Shown here: in pieces, positions 7,638 through 16,873 of the stretch
Layout: the number at the start of each line of letters is the position of its first letter
How positions within the stretch are numbered: position 1 is the stretch's first letter
Assembly: GCA_045598025.1 (NCBI GenBank)
Contig: JAZLLH010000061.1
Span: forward strand, 1-64,000
Origin: UBA1195 sp045598025
GTDB taxonomy: Bacteria; Bacteroidota; Bacteroidia; Bacteroidales; WCHB1-69
DNA length: 64,000 bases
Direction: 5' to 3'
Translations under genes and position numbers: made by a program
Notes under the pieces: model-generated
Databases searched by the model: none
Seen by the model: only the letters and a program-made list of their open reading frames with translations
What the model was told of the DNA's origin: nothing

Positions 7638-10238
7638 ATGACTTCGAAAGAAATCCGCAAACAGTTCCTGCAATTTTTCGAATCCAGGCAGCACCATATT
7701 GTGCCGTCTGCACCCATGGTAGTCAAAAACGATCCCACACTGATGTTCACCAATGCGGGCATGAATCAGTTCAAGGACATTTTCTTAGGCAATGCAGCCG
7801 CCCCCTATCCACGCGTATCGGACTCTCAGAAATGCCTGAGAGTATCAGGAAAACACAACGACCTGGAAGAAGTCGGCCACGACACCTATCACCACACCAT
7901 GTTTGAAATGTTGGGCAACTGGTCCTTCGGCGACTATTTCAAGAAAGAAGCCATTGCCTACGCTTGGGAGTTTCTGACGGAAGTATTGAAAATCAATAAG
8001 GAAAATCTTTATGTCACCGTTTTTGGCGGAGACGAAAAGGACGGACTCTCCAAAGATGAGGAAGCCTACGGATTCTGGAAGGAACACGTGGAGGAAAGCC
8101 ACATCCTCAACGGAAGCAAAAAGGACAATTTCTGGGAAATGGGAGAGCAGGGTCCCTGCGGTCCCTGTTCCGAAATCCACATCGACATCCGCTCTGCAGA
8201 AGAAAAAGCCAAAATCTCCGGTCGGGAAATGGTAAACAAGGACCATCCTCAGGTCATTGAAATCTGGAACCTGGTATTCATGCAATACAACCGCCTGGCA
8301 GACGGAACTTTGGAACCGTTGAAAGCCAAACACATCGACACCGGTATGGGATTCGAGCGACTCTGCATGGTCATGCAGGGAAAGCAATCCAACTACGATA
8401 CCGATGTGTTCCAACCTCTGATACAACACCTGGCCGCCAAAGCCGGACTCACCTACGGCAAAGATGAAAAAACAGACATTGCCATGCGTGTCTGCGCCGA
8501 CCACCTGCGCGCCGTTGCCTTTTCCATTGCCGACGGACAGCTGCCCTCCAACGCCAAGGCCGGTTATGTTATCCGCCGTATTTTACGCCGTGCCGTGCGC
8601 TACGGCTACACATTCCTGGATTTCAAGGATCCCTTCCTGCACACGCTGGTACCTGTCCTGGTCGGACAGATGGGCGAACAGTTCCCTGAACTGCAGAAGC
8701 AGGAGGAACTGATTATCCGCATCATCCTGGAAGAAGAGCAGGCTTTTCTCCGTACCTTGAGTAACGGAATCCTGAAATTTGAAAAATACATTGCTGAAAA
8801 TCAAGGGAAAGTTATAGACGGCGCCTTCGCTTTTGAACTTTTTGACACCTTCGGTTTCCCCATTGACCTCACCCAACTGATGGCCGGAGAAAAAGGATGG
8901 ACCGTCGATATGGAAGGTTTCCAGAAAGGTCTGGCCGAACAGAAGCAGCGTTCCCGCGCGGCGGCAGCCCAGGATACAGACGACTGGGTGCAGGTGCATG
9001 CGGAAACGGAAGAAAAATTCATCGGTTACGATGCCTTGGAAGCAGATGTGGAAATTGTCCGCTATCGGAAAGTAAGCACCAAGGACAAAACTTTCTATCA
9101 GGTTGTTTTTGACCGGACGCCTTTTTACGGAGAAGGCGGTGGTCAGGCCGGAGACGCCGGATGCCTGACTCTCGGAGATGAATGCATTCCCGTATTCAAC
9201 ACCAAAAAAGAAAACAATCTGATCATCCACCTGATGGAACGGCTTCCCCAACATCCGGAAGCGGTGTTTCATGCTAAGGTGAATGCTGAAAGGAGAAAAA
9301 ACACAGAGCATAATCATACAGCCACACACTTATTGCACAAGGCTTTACGCACTGTATTGGGAACACATGTCGAACAGAAAGGTTCTTCGGTGGACGCGGA
9401 ACGCCTGCGCTTCGATTTTTCACATTTTGCCAAAGTCAGCAAGGAAGAGCTGCGCAAAGTGGAACGTTTAGTCAATGAAGACATCCGCAAAAACCTGCCT
9501 CTGGAAGAACACCGTGCCATGCCCATTGCCGAAGCACAGAAATTGGGAGCCATGGCTCTTTTCGGAGAAAAGTACGGAGAATTCGTGCGGGTTGTGAAAT
9601 ACGGAGAATCCATTGAATTCTGCGGTGGAACGCATGTGTCCGCCACGGGAAATATCGGAGCTTTCCGCATTGTATATGAAACATCCGTAGCCGCCGGTAT
9701 CCGCCGTATCGAAGCAGTAACCGGAAGTGCGGTGGAGCAAATGCTGGATGAATACCAGGACCAGCAGGAAAAATTGAAAGAAATGCTGAAAAACCCAAAA
9801 GAAGTGCTGAGCGCTGTCGAAAAATTGGATGCGGAATGCACTGCCCTGCGGAATGAACTGGATAATATCCGCAAAGAACAGGCGCTTGCCAAAAGCAAGG
9901 CTTTTGCCGAGAAAATCAGAACGGCTGAAAATCATTGCTATATAGCCCAGACCGACGAAGATATCAACAGCATGAAAGACGCGCTGATCGCGTTGCGCAA
10001 CGACATCCCCGACATGGTGCTGATATTGGGAAATGTGCACGAAGGAAAACCTTCGCTGCTGGCGGTTTTGGGAAACGAAAGGGTGGAAAAAGGTCTGCAC
10101 GCCGGAAACATCATCCGCGCAGCCGCCAAGGAAATTCAGGGCGGTGGCGGCGGACAGCCCTTCTTCGCTACGGCTGGAGGCAAAAATCCGGATGGCATTT
10201 CCAAGGCTTTGGAAATCGCTGAATCCATGATAAGATAA
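7638..10238 (+). CDS. alaS: Alanyl-tRNA synthetase
   Basis: Class II synthetase that charges tRNA-Ala in the cytosol and edits Ser/Gly mischarges. The 866-residue length is normal. The catalytic core is seen from the N-terminus (MTSKEIRKQFLQFFES, TLMFTNAGMNQFKDIFLG), class II motif 3 region as DTGMGFERLCMVMQGKQSNY, the editing domain zinc motif HTATHLLH near residue 558 with the second half CGGTHV near 661, and the C-terminal glycine-rich DHHA1 end GGGGGQPFFATAGGK. It stands as a single gene with its own -7 box and a bidirectional terminator after it. The tRNA-Ala at 31213-31286 has the G3:U70 pair this enzyme recognises. Confidence 0.98.
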   Translation: MTSKEIRKQFLQFFESRQHHIVPSAPMVVKNDPTLMFTNAGMNQFKDIFLGNAAAPYPRVSDSQKCLRVSGKHNDLEEVGHDTYHHTMFEMLGNWSFGDYFKKEAIAYAWEFLTEVLKINKENLYVTVFGGDEKDGLSKDEEAYGFWKEHVEESHILNGSKKDNFWEMGEQGPCGPCSEIHIDIRSAEEKAKISGREMVNKDHPQVIEIWNLVFMQYNRLADGTLEPLKAKHIDTGMGFERLCMVMQGKQSNYDTDVFQPLIQHLAAKAGLTYGKDEKTDIAMRVCADHLRAVAFSIADGQLPSNAKAGYVIRRILRRAVRYGYTFLDFKDPFLHTLVPVLVGQMGEQFPELQKQEELIIRIILEEEQAFLRTLSNGILKFEKYIAENQGKVIDGAFAFELFDTFGFPIDLTQLMAGEKGWTVDMEGFQKGLAEQKQRSRAAAAQDTDDWVQVHAETEEKFIGYDALEADVEIVRYRKVSTKDKTFYQVVFDRTPFYGEGGGQAGDAGCLTLGDECIPVFNTKKENNLIIHLMERLPQHPEAVFHAKVNAERRKNTEHNHTATHLLHKALRTVLGTHVEQKGSSVDAERLRFDFSHFAKVSKEELRKVERLVNEDIRKNLPLEEHRAMPIAEAQKLGAMALFGEKYGEFVRVVKYGESIEFCGGTHVSATGNIGAFRIVYETSVAAGIRRIEAVTGSAVEQMLDEYQDQQEKLKEMLKNPKEVLSAVEKLDAECTALRNELDNIRKEQALAKSKAFAEKIRTAENHCYIAQTDEDINSMKDALIALRNDIPDMVLILGNVHEGKPSLLAVLGNERVEKGLHAGNIIRAAAKEIQGGGGGQPFFATAGGKNPDGISKALEIAESMIR

Positions 10239-10281
10239 AACATCTGTCGTACCCGCTTACACATTGTTGCAGATATGTGAT

Positions 10282-10319
10282 AAAAAGAAAAGGGATGCTT
10301 TCGCATCCCTTTTCTTTTT
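10282..10319. terminator. Bidirectional intrinsic terminator between alaS and T9SS cargo gene
   Basis: Stem GGGATGC (10292-10298), loop TTTC, GCATCCC (10303-10309), flanked by A-rich and T-rich runs that extend the pairing and serve convergent genes on both sides. Confidence 0.88.
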
Positions 10320-10333
10320 GTAGTACCGATCGC

Positions 10334-12550
10334 CTAACGGACCTGCACCCTGGTATTGACCACACCGTTGGCCGTCTGCAATTGCAAAATGTACAGACCA
10401 GCGGCAAAATCGCTTACATTCAATACATAATCTGTTGCATCCGTTGCCGTCTGGAAAATGGTCTGTCCTGCCATATTGACTAGGCGAACGGACGTGAAGT
10501 TTACATCGGAATGGATGTTCAACTGATTTTCGGTAGGATTCGGGAAGGCAAGAACTTTTGCCAAAGCGGAATTCGACTGAGCAATGGAAAGCGGATTTCC
10601 CATGGGACCATATTCGGTACCGGACTGGAAAACTTCCTTGGTTTTATAATCCTGCAACCAATACACCAAAATAATGTGGTTGAAATTCTCAACCGAATGT
10701 TCGGTGTCGTTGTTGATAGGATCACTCGCATCGCGCGGCAAACGATAATTACCCTTGAATTCATATTCCAAGTCAAAGGTCTGAGGATCATTTTCATTCA
10801 ACACGACAGGTGTACCAGAAACCGGGGTGATGAATTTTTTCATCACATAATGGAAAACCGTATCAAAATTGGCATAGAAAGTAGGTCCACCATAATAGCT
10901 CAGATAATCATCCGCAATGTTCTTGACAGTTTTCGCTTCCACTAAAGCAGCAAACAGACGCACATCTCCGGAAATATCTTTCAGAGGATTGATGAGGACA
11001 GAGGCACTGAACTTTTTCTCACCATCGTATTCCAGCGTTCCACTCATATCCACAAAAGAGGGTTTGGAAGCTTCATCTCTCAGTTTGGCAGCCGTCCAAG
11101 TATAAGAAGTGGTGTTGGCGGAATACACATTGCCATCTACATGCAGATAAGGAATAGTAGAAAAATCACCATAGAAAGACAGACGAGCCTGGCCTTCGGA
11201 AGTATAATAGGGATCGCCACTGCCCGGCCAGCTCATCTGATATTTGATGCAGGTCCAGTTGCTACTGACATCCAGTATGCTTTTCAAATAGGCATTGCCT
11301 GATTTACAGGGAGAACAAGTGGCTGAGGAAAAAGCCTCATGCAACACCTTGCGTTGCACACCGTTTTCATAAGTTTCAAATACAAAATCCAATGTATCGG
11401 AACATACACTCGTGGCATTGATATCGGAAAGCCACAGTTTTACCGTATATTTTTTGTCACTTTCCGTCGGAGTGAAGGTTTTAGCATGCGTCAAAGTAAA
11501 ACCGTTGAGGAAATTATAATAATTTTTTCCGGAAACCGTGTCACTGTACGTATTTCCTTCCACTTCATAATGAAAAACATAAGATTTCAACGGATTTTGG
11601 CCGGCACTTTTGAAAATAGCGGAAATTGTTTTCGGTGTATTGGTTTTATGGAATTTTTCCATATCCGAGCCGAAGGCCATGACACCCTCTTCAGGCAGCA
11701 CATTCACGGTGGACAAATCATAGCCGATATGATAACGGCTCATGAAAAATACGCCCAGTACATCTTTATCATCCACCATCTTGGGCTGGATGTATATACC
11801 GTATGCGTAATAGTCTGCCCATGCAGTTACGTCATTAGCCACCGTATGAATTCCGGCGTTGACTTTCCCGGTCGTCGGATCTATACGGATAATATCCTGA
11901 GGATAACGGTTCAATGCGTACAGATAAGGGCCACCGGCAGAAATAGTATCGTATGCCAAGCCCCACAATTGATCGTTATATCCGTGAGTTTCAACAGAAA
12001 TGGTATTCAGCAGGCTTCCGGAACGGGAGAACAATTTGATGATGTTGTCATTCGGCGTCGTCACATAAAAACCGCCATTGCCGCCATCCGCATCCGGTGC
12101 ATAGGTTACCGCATAAGGAGCCGCACCGGACAATTTGATGGTTTCTTCAACGGCATTTCTGTCTGCATTCAGACGATAGATTGCACTGTTTCCGTTAACC
12201 ACATAGAGAGATGTGCCATCAAAGGCACAGCCTGTGACATAGGCTCTTGATGTAGAGGACATGGAAAGACCTTTAATAGCGGTAGAGTCTATCAGTTTGT
12301 GATCAAACCCTACTTTGTAAATCATGGCTTTAGCGGCACTCCCAGTATAGAGGTATTGTCCGTCGGAAACCATTCCGGTCGGACTGACAAAATTCGGAGT
12401 CACCGTTGTTTTGAACAAAATGTTCCAATCGCCTGCCGCTTTTTGTGTTTTCTGCATAGGCTGAGGATTTTCCACCTTGGCCGTAGGTACCAATTGTGCG
12501 AACACGTTCATGCCTGTGCACAGACAGAGTAATAATGCTAATTTTTTCAT
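10334..12550 (-). CDS. T9SS-secreted protein with beta-propeller-like, Omp28-like and type A sorting domains
   Basis: 738-residue exported protein. Signal peptide MKKLALLLCLCTGMNVFA at 1-18; residues about 45-300 contain repeated short blade-like units (DGQYLYTGS, DGTSLYVVNG, PYLYALNRY), read here as a propeller; residues about 395-640 resemble the Omp28 outer-membrane family, with a CSPC motif (C412, C415) in HEAFSSATCSPCKSGNA that looks thioredoxin-like. The final 80 residues are a Por secretion tail (AFPNPTENQLNIHSD ... AAGLYILQLQTANGVVNTRVQVR), the type A T9SS signal, predicting cell-surface or extracellular location. Alone in its operon, with a TAATTTTG box at 12613-12620. Substrate unknown; the CXXC could be redox-active, but that is inference. 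Confidence 0.85.
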   Translation of the reverse strand: MKKLALLLCLCTGMNVFAQLVPTAKVENPQPMQKTQKAAGDWNILFKTTVTPNFVSPTGMVSDGQYLYTGSAAKAMIYKVGFDHKLIDSTAIKGLSMSSTSRAYVTGCAFDGTSLYVVNGNSAIYRLNADRNAVEETIKLSGAAPYAVTYAPDADGGNGGFYVTTPNDNIIKLFSRSGSLLNTISVETHGYNDQLWGLAYDTISAGGPYLYALNRYPQDIIRIDPTTGKVNAGIHTVANDVTAWADYYAYGIYIQPKMVDDKDVLGVFFMSRYHIGYDLSTVNVLPEEGVMAFGSDMEKFHKTNTPKTISAIFKSAGQNPLKSYVFHYEVEGNTYSDTVSGKNYYNFLNGFTLTHAKTFTPTESDKKYTVKLWLSDINATSVCSDTLDFVFETYENGVQRKVLHEAFSSATCSPCKSGNAYLKSILDVSSNWTCIKYQMSWPGSGDPYYTSEGQARLSFYGDFSTIPYLHVDGNVYSANTTSYTWTAAKLRDEASKPSFVDMSGTLEYDGEKKFSASVLINPLKDISGDVRLFAALVEAKTVKNIADDYLSYYGGPTFYANFDTVFHYVMKKFITPVSGTPVVLNENDPQTFDLEYEFKGNYRLPRDASDPINNDTEHSVENFNHIILVYWLQDYKTKEVFQSGTEYGPMGNPLSIAQSNSALAKVLAFPNPTENQLNIHSDVNFTSVRLVNMAGQTIFQTATDATDYVLNVSDFAAGLYILQLQTANGVVNTRVQVR

Positions 12551-12612
12551 ACCTCGAAGTATTTAATGAATATAAAATTTACCATATAGATTCTTTCCAA
12601 TAAAAGAACATG

Positions 12613-12620
12613 CAAAATTA
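12613..12620 (-). promoter_or_regulatory. Promoter -7 box of T9SS cargo gene
   Basis: TAATTTTG on the minus strand (TAnnTTTG type), 62 bp upstream of the ATG at 12550. Confidence 0.55.
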
Positions 12621-12694
12621 CATATATTATGGATATTATTTCACGTTTTGAAAATAAAAATTTCATTTTTTTCAAAACCGACGCATATTTTGTC

Positions 12695-12702
12695 TACTTT
12701 TG
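12695..12702 (+). promoter_or_regulatory. Promoter -7 box of tRNA-Ser
   Basis: TACTTTTG followed by CA, ending 5 bp before the first base of the tRNA. This puts the predicted transcription start at or next to position 1 of the tRNA, so the transcript has almost no leader. Confidence 0.75.
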
Positions 12703-12707
12703 CACTC

Positions 12708-12795
12708 GGAAAGATGGCAGAGTGGTCGATTGCATCGGTCTTGAAAACCGACGAGTGTAACAGCTCCGGGGGTTCGAATCCCTCTCTTTCCGCCA
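12708..12795 (+). tRNA. tRNA-Ser (anticodon TGA)
   Basis: 88 bases including an encoded 3' CCA. Acceptor GGAAAGA pairs with TCTTTCC, discriminator G; anticodon stem TCGGT/ACCGA with loop CTTGAAA gives anticodon TGA (reads UCA codons). A long variable arm (class II tRNA) and the GGTTCGAATCC T-loop region confirm Ser. It is followed directly by a strong hairpin terminator, so it is a single-gene transcript. Confidence 0.97.
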
Positions 12796-12836
12796 AATCC
12801 CATAAGTTATTATAAATTAAACTTATGGGATTTTTT
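12795..12836 (+). terminator. Terminator of tRNA-Ser
   Basis: Stem AAATCCCATAAGTT (12795-12808) pairs with AACTTATGGGATTT (12820-12833), then more Ts to 12836. The left arm begins right at the CCA end of the tRNA. Confidence 0.88.
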
Positions 12837-12897
12837 GTATCGAAAATTCCGGTATAAAACTACGCAACAATGTATTAATGAGAGTCAATTTTGGAAT

Positions 12898-13830
12898 ATG
12901 CCTTTCTTCGGAGAAACAATAGCCTTGGTAGTGGCAGTTTCGTGGACTGCTACTGCACTTTTTGCAGATGAGGCCAGTCATCGTTTGGGCTCTCTTCCGC
13001 TCAACCTTGTTCGTATGATTCTCTCGTTGCTTATGCTTTCGCTCCTGCTGTGGGCTGTTACGGGCACTCCTTATCCGCTCTTCGCCGATGCTAAGGCCTG
13101 GTTCTGGCTGGCACTCTCTGGACTTGCAGGCTATGTATTTGGAGATTATTGTCTTTTCAACTCTTATATCATCTTCGGCTCTAAATATGGGCAGCTCTTC
13201 ATGACCTTGGCTCCTCCTATTGCCGGCATTACAGGATGGCTGTTCCTTGGCGAAGCGATGCGTTGGACCGCTTGGATAGCCATGCTTGTCACCCTTAGCG
13301 GCATAGCCTTTTCCATTATGGTGAAACAGGGGAATACCGTGAAGATGAAACTGCCACTGAAAGGCATACTGTTCGGTATAGGTGCAGGATTGGGACAAGG
13401 TGTAGGCCTGGTGTTGAGCAAGATAGGCCTGGAGCACTACGCGATGTCCCTCCCCGAAGATGCGCCCCAAAGCGTGGTGAGGCTCATGCCTTTTGCCGGC
13501 ACCTATATCCGAGCACTGGCAGGGTTGGTGGGCTTCTCTTTCATACTCTTCTGTCGCAAAGAGATGGGGCAAGTGAGGAAAGGCTTTTACAACAAAAAGG
13601 GCATGACCTACGCTACCCTCACCACATTCTTCGGTCCCTTTGTAGGCGTCTCTCTCTCGCTCATGGCCGTGCAATATACCCATGCGGGCATAGCCTCCAC
13701 CCTAATGGCACTCACCCCTGTCCTCATCATCCTGCCTTATTCGCTCATCCACAAACAGAAGGTATCTCTGCGAGAACTTATAGGCACCATCATAACTCTT
13801 ACAGGCGTAGCCATGTTCTTCCTATTTTAG
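12898..13830 (+). CDS. DMT-superfamily (EamA) membrane permease
   Basis: 310-residue inner-membrane protein with about ten hydrophobic segments in two EamA halves (first from IALVVAVSWTATALFADEA, second from GILFGIGAGLGQGVGLVLSK). Members export or import small metabolites; the substrate cannot be told from sequence. Family motifs include GYVFGDYCLFNSYIIFG in the first half and a C-terminal THAGIASTLMALTPVLIILP block. ATG 12898 is chosen because the in-frame extension to 12835 lies in the tRNA terminator and is hydrophilic. It sits between tRNA-Ser and the type I R-M genes. A possible terminator follows at 13954-13978. Confidence 0.87.
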   Translation: MPFFGETIALVVAVSWTATALFADEASHRLGSLPLNLVRMILSLLMLSLLLWAVTGTPYPLFADAKAWFWLALSGLAGYVFGDYCLFNSYIIFGSKYGQLFMTLAPPIAGITGWLFLGEAMRWTAWIAMLVTLSGIAFSIMVKQGNTVKMKLPLKGILFGIGAGLGQGVGLVLSKIGLEHYAMSLPEDAPQSVVRLMPFAGTYIRALAGLVGFSFILFCRKEMGQVRKGFYNKKGMTYATLTTFFGPFVGVSLSLMAVQYTHAGIASTLMALTPVLIILPYSLIHKQKVSLRELIGTIITLTGVAMFFLF

Positions 13831-13953
13831 AGAATAGGATACCCCGTCCGCATGACTGCAAAGAATGAAAGGTTCGGTATCAGCATCGTTCAGAGATTAT
13901 GGAAAAAGAAGGTTGTGTTATTTAAGACAATATTTCTGACTTTCCCACGTTGT

Positions 13954-13978
13954 TTCACATAGTTATGTGAATTTTTTT
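13954..13978 (+). terminator. Hairpin with T7 run just upstream of hsdM
   Basis: Stem TTCACAT (13954-13960), loop AGTT, ATGTGAA (13965-13971), then seven Ts (13972-13978). It ends 19 bp before the hsdM ATG, which leaves no room for a normal promoter after it; it could be a terminator for the EamA gene or an attenuator for hsdM. Confidence 0.55.
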
Positions 13979-13997
13979 GAACGAAATAGTCATCTAT

Positions 13998-15761
13998 ATG
14001 TCAACAGAAGACCTCCAAAAACGGACTACTGTCAACATTCAGGAGAAAGCAAACCTGATATGGGCAATAGCAGATAAACTCGTGGGCACTTATAAGCCTC
14101 ACGAATACGGAAACGTCATTCTTCCAATGTGCGTTATTAAGCGATTCAGCGATACATTGGCTGCAACCAAGGGGAAAGTCCTTGAAATGAATGACACGCT
14201 TGACAAGAGGGGTATTGCCGTAAAGGATGGCTTCCTGAAGACTGCATCGGGATACGATTTCTACAACACCTCTGCATTTACGTTTGACGGGCTTCTGTCC
14301 GATGCGGAGAACATTGCCGACAACTTCCGCAGTTACCTCAACCACTTCTCAAACAACGTCATTGACATCATAGAGAAGTTTGATTTCGATAAGGAAATCA
14401 CCAAGCTCGACCACAACGGCATCCTCTACAACGTAATATCGGAATTCTGCACCAAGAAGGCTTATATGGGGGCTGATGAGATTTCTGCGGTGGATATGGG
14501 ATACATCTTCGAGGAACTTGTCAGGAAGTTCTCAGAGAGCTATGACGAACAGGCAGGAGCACATTTCACGGCAAGAGACATCATCTATTTGATGGCTGAA
14601 ATACTCGTGGCTCCCAAACGCAAGGAACTTCAGGAGGAAGGTATCACTGCATCCATCTACGATATGGCTATGGGAACAAGTCAGATGCTTGACTGCTTGA
14701 GCGAGAAACTTCACGAGATTGATGAGGATGCACAGTTGACGGAATTCGGACAGGAACTGAACGAACAGACGTTTGCCATAGCCAAGGCAAATATGCTCAT
14801 CAAGGGTGGCAATGCCGAGAATATGAAGCACGGCAACACCCTTTCTGATGACAAGTTTGATGGCTACAAGTTCGACTACATCATATCCAATCCTCCCTTC
14901 GGTATTGAATGGAAGAATGAGAAGAGTGCCGTTGAAGCAGAGAACAAGCGTGGCGAAGCAGGACGATTCGGAGCAGGACTACCTGCAATCGGAGACAGTC
15001 AGCAACTCTTTGTTCTCAATGGCGTGGCAAAGTTGAAGGATACGGGAAGGATGGCAATCATTCAGAACGGTTCCCCGTTGTTCAAGGGCGACGCAGGCTC
15101 GGGAGAAAGCGAGATACGCGGTTATCTGCTGGAGTACGACTGGCTTGAGGCTATCATTCAGATACCCAACGATATGTTCTACAACACGGGCATTGCCACC
15201 TACATTTGGGTTATTACCAAGGACAAGGCTACGGAGCGTGTCGGAAAGGTTCAGTTGATTGACGCTTCCAAGTGCTGCGTGAAGCGGAGGAAGCCTATCG
15301 GCAACAAGAGGAACGAGTTCACGGACGAGTGCATAACCCTTGTTGCGAAAGCCTATAACGAGTTCTCGGATGGGGTGTATGGCGACGGCGACCTCGTCGT
15401 GGAGGTGAAAATAAAGGACAATGCGGATTTCAAATTCAGCAAGGTTGTTGTCGAGCGTCCGATTACTGACGAGGAAGGCAAGCCGATTCTGAAGAAGGGC
15501 AAGCCTCAGGCAGACAGCAGCAAGCGTGACAGCGAGACAATCCCTTGGAAGGAAGATGTTGAAGCGTATATGAAGAAGAACGTGTATCCGTATGCCCCTG
15601 ACGCTTGGATTGACGAGAAGAAGACAAAGATTGGCTACGAGATACCGTTCACGAGGGAGTTCTACAAGTATGTGGCTCCGAGAAAGAGCGAGGAGATTTT
15701 TGCCGTGTTGCAGGAATTGGAGAAACGAGAGACCGAGCTGATGGCTAAAATATTGGGCTAA
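13998..15761 (+). CDS. hsdM: Type I restriction-modification system methyltransferase subunit
   Basis: N6-adenine methyltransferase subunit of a type I R-M complex; with HsdS it methylates the recognition site, using SAM. 587 residues from ATG 13998; the only earlier in-frame start, TTG at 13977, lies in the hairpin T-run. The N-terminal HsdM helical domain (ANLIWAIADKLVGTYKPHEYG) precedes the methylase fold with catalytic NPPF at 298-301 (IISNPPFGIEW) and FTARDIIYLMAEIL ahead of motif I. Motif I is unusual: YDMAMGTSQML (221-231), where ACGTGG is common. The C-terminal 150 residues include a lysine-rich stretch that follows RPITDEEGK. First of four tightly packed genes. Lysine codons are mainly AAG, unlike the core genome on either side. 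Confidence 0.94.
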   Translation: MSTEDLQKRTTVNIQEKANLIWAIADKLVGTYKPHEYGNVILPMCVIKRFSDTLAATKGKVLEMNDTLDKRGIAVKDGFLKTASGYDFYNTSAFTFDGLLSDAENIADNFRSYLNHFSNNVIDIIEKFDFDKEITKLDHNGILYNVISEFCTKKAYMGADEISAVDMGYIFEELVRKFSESYDEQAGAHFTARDIIYLMAEILVAPKRKELQEEGITASIYDMAMGTSQMLDCLSEKLHEIDEDAQLTEFGQELNEQTFAIAKANMLIKGGNAENMKHGNTLSDDKFDGYKFDYIISNPPFGIEWKNEKSAVEAENKRGEAGRFGAGLPAIGDSQQLFVLNGVAKLKDTGRMAIIQNGSPLFKGDAGSGESEIRGYLLEYDWLEAIIQIPNDMFYNTGIATYIWVITKDKATERVGKVQLIDASKCCVKRRKPIGNKRNEFTDECITLVAKAYNEFSDGVYGDGDLVVEVKIKDNADFKFSKVVVERPITDEEGKPILKKGKPQADSSKRDSETIPWKEDVEAYMKKNVYPYAPDAWIDEKKTKIGYEIPFTREFYKYVAPRKSEEIFAVLQELEKRETELMAKILG

Positions 15762-15763
15762 TT

Positions 15764-16873
15764 ATGGATAAGACAATCATCATAAATACAGAAGACCGAC
15801 TCTTTGAGGTTGTGTCCGATCTCATTGATGAAAGCCGAAAGCAGGTTGCCAAGGCTGTCAGCACGGTTATGGTATATACCTACTATGGCGTAGGACGGTA
15901 TATCGTGGAGTATGAGCAGGGCGGCAAGGCTCGTGCCGAGTATGGAAAGGGCGTGCTGAAACGGCTGTCAGAGCGTTTGACAGACAAGTTCGGTGCGGGC
16001 TGGTCTGTGGACACATTGGAAAAAACGAGGAAATTATATACGTTGTATTCAAAATCCGCCACACTGTCGCGGAATTCTGATGACGAGATTTCCGCAACAG
16101 CGTTACGGAAATCAAATACCAACGACAACATCGGCGAGATTCATAAGTTTGTGCTGTCCTGGAGTCATTATCAGATAATTATGCGCGAGGAAAATCCACA
16201 AGCCCGTAACTTCTATGAAATAGAGGCCAATAAACAGCAATGGAGTGTTCGCCAGCTTCAGCGCCAGGTGGCAAGCAGCCTCTATGAGCGTTTGGCATTG
16301 AGCCGCGACAAAGCGGAGGTGATGCGCCTTGCCAACGAGGGGCAAGTGATAGAGAAACCGTCTGATATAATAAAAGACCCCTTGGTGCTGGAATTTGTAG
16401 GACTGAAACCCGACGCTTCGTATAGCGAATCGGATTTAGAAAACGCCGTCATCAGCAAGATGCAGCAGTTCTTGTTGGAGTGTGGCAAAGGATTCCTCTT
16501 TGAGGCTCGTCAGAAGCGCTTCACCTTCGATGAGGATAATTTCTATGTGGACCTTGTGCTTTATAATCGCTTGCTTCAATGTTATGTGCTTATCGACTTG
16601 AAGACAGACAAACTCACGCATCAGGACCTTGGTCAGATGCAGATGTACGTCAACTATTTCGACCGATATGTGAAGCAGGAATTTGAGAAGCCTACTATCG
16701 GCATTCTGCTCTGCGAGACCAAGAATGACACATTGGTAGAACTCACGCTCCCTCAAGATGCTCATATTTACGCGCAGCAGTATGCTCTCTGTCTGCCCAA
16801 GAAAGAGGAACTGCAAGCAAAGCTTCGCGAGTGGATTGACGAATACGAAATGATCAATGGTGTAGAGGACTGA
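15764..16873 (+). CDS. DUF1016 (YhcG-like) PDDEXK nuclease in type I R-M locus
   Basis: 369-residue protein of the YhcG/DUF1016 family. N-terminal DUF1016_N helical region (about 10-160: YYGVGRYIVEYEQGG, WSHYQIIMREENPQARNFYEIEA, WSVRQLQRQVASSLYERL) and a C-terminal PD-(D/E)XK nuclease-like domain (about 200-355), with core residues in FYVDLVLYNRLLQCYVLIDLK followed by HQDLGQMQMYVNYFD. It starts 2 bp after hsdM and its stop overlaps the hsdS start by one base, so it is translated with the R-M genes. Family members often lie inside type I R-M loci, but the biochemical role is not established. It is not a standard HsdM, S or R subunit. Confidence 0.88.
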   Translation: MDKTIIINTEDRLFEVVSDLIDESRKQVAKAVSTVMVYTYYGVGRYIVEYEQGGKARAEYGKGVLKRLSERLTDKFGAGWSVDTLEKTRKLYTLYSKSATLSRNSDDEISATALRKSNTNDNIGEIHKFVLSWSHYQIIMREENPQARNFYEIEANKQQWSVRQLQRQVASSLYERLALSRDKAEVMRLANEGQVIEKPSDIIKDPLVLEFVGLKPDASYSESDLENAVISKMQQFLLECGKGFLFEARQKRFTFDEDNFYVDLVLYNRLLQCYVLIDLKTDKLTHQDLGQMQMYVNYFDRYVKQEFEKPTIGILLCETKNDTLVELTLPQDAHIYAQQYALCLPKKEELQAKLREWIDEYEMINGVED

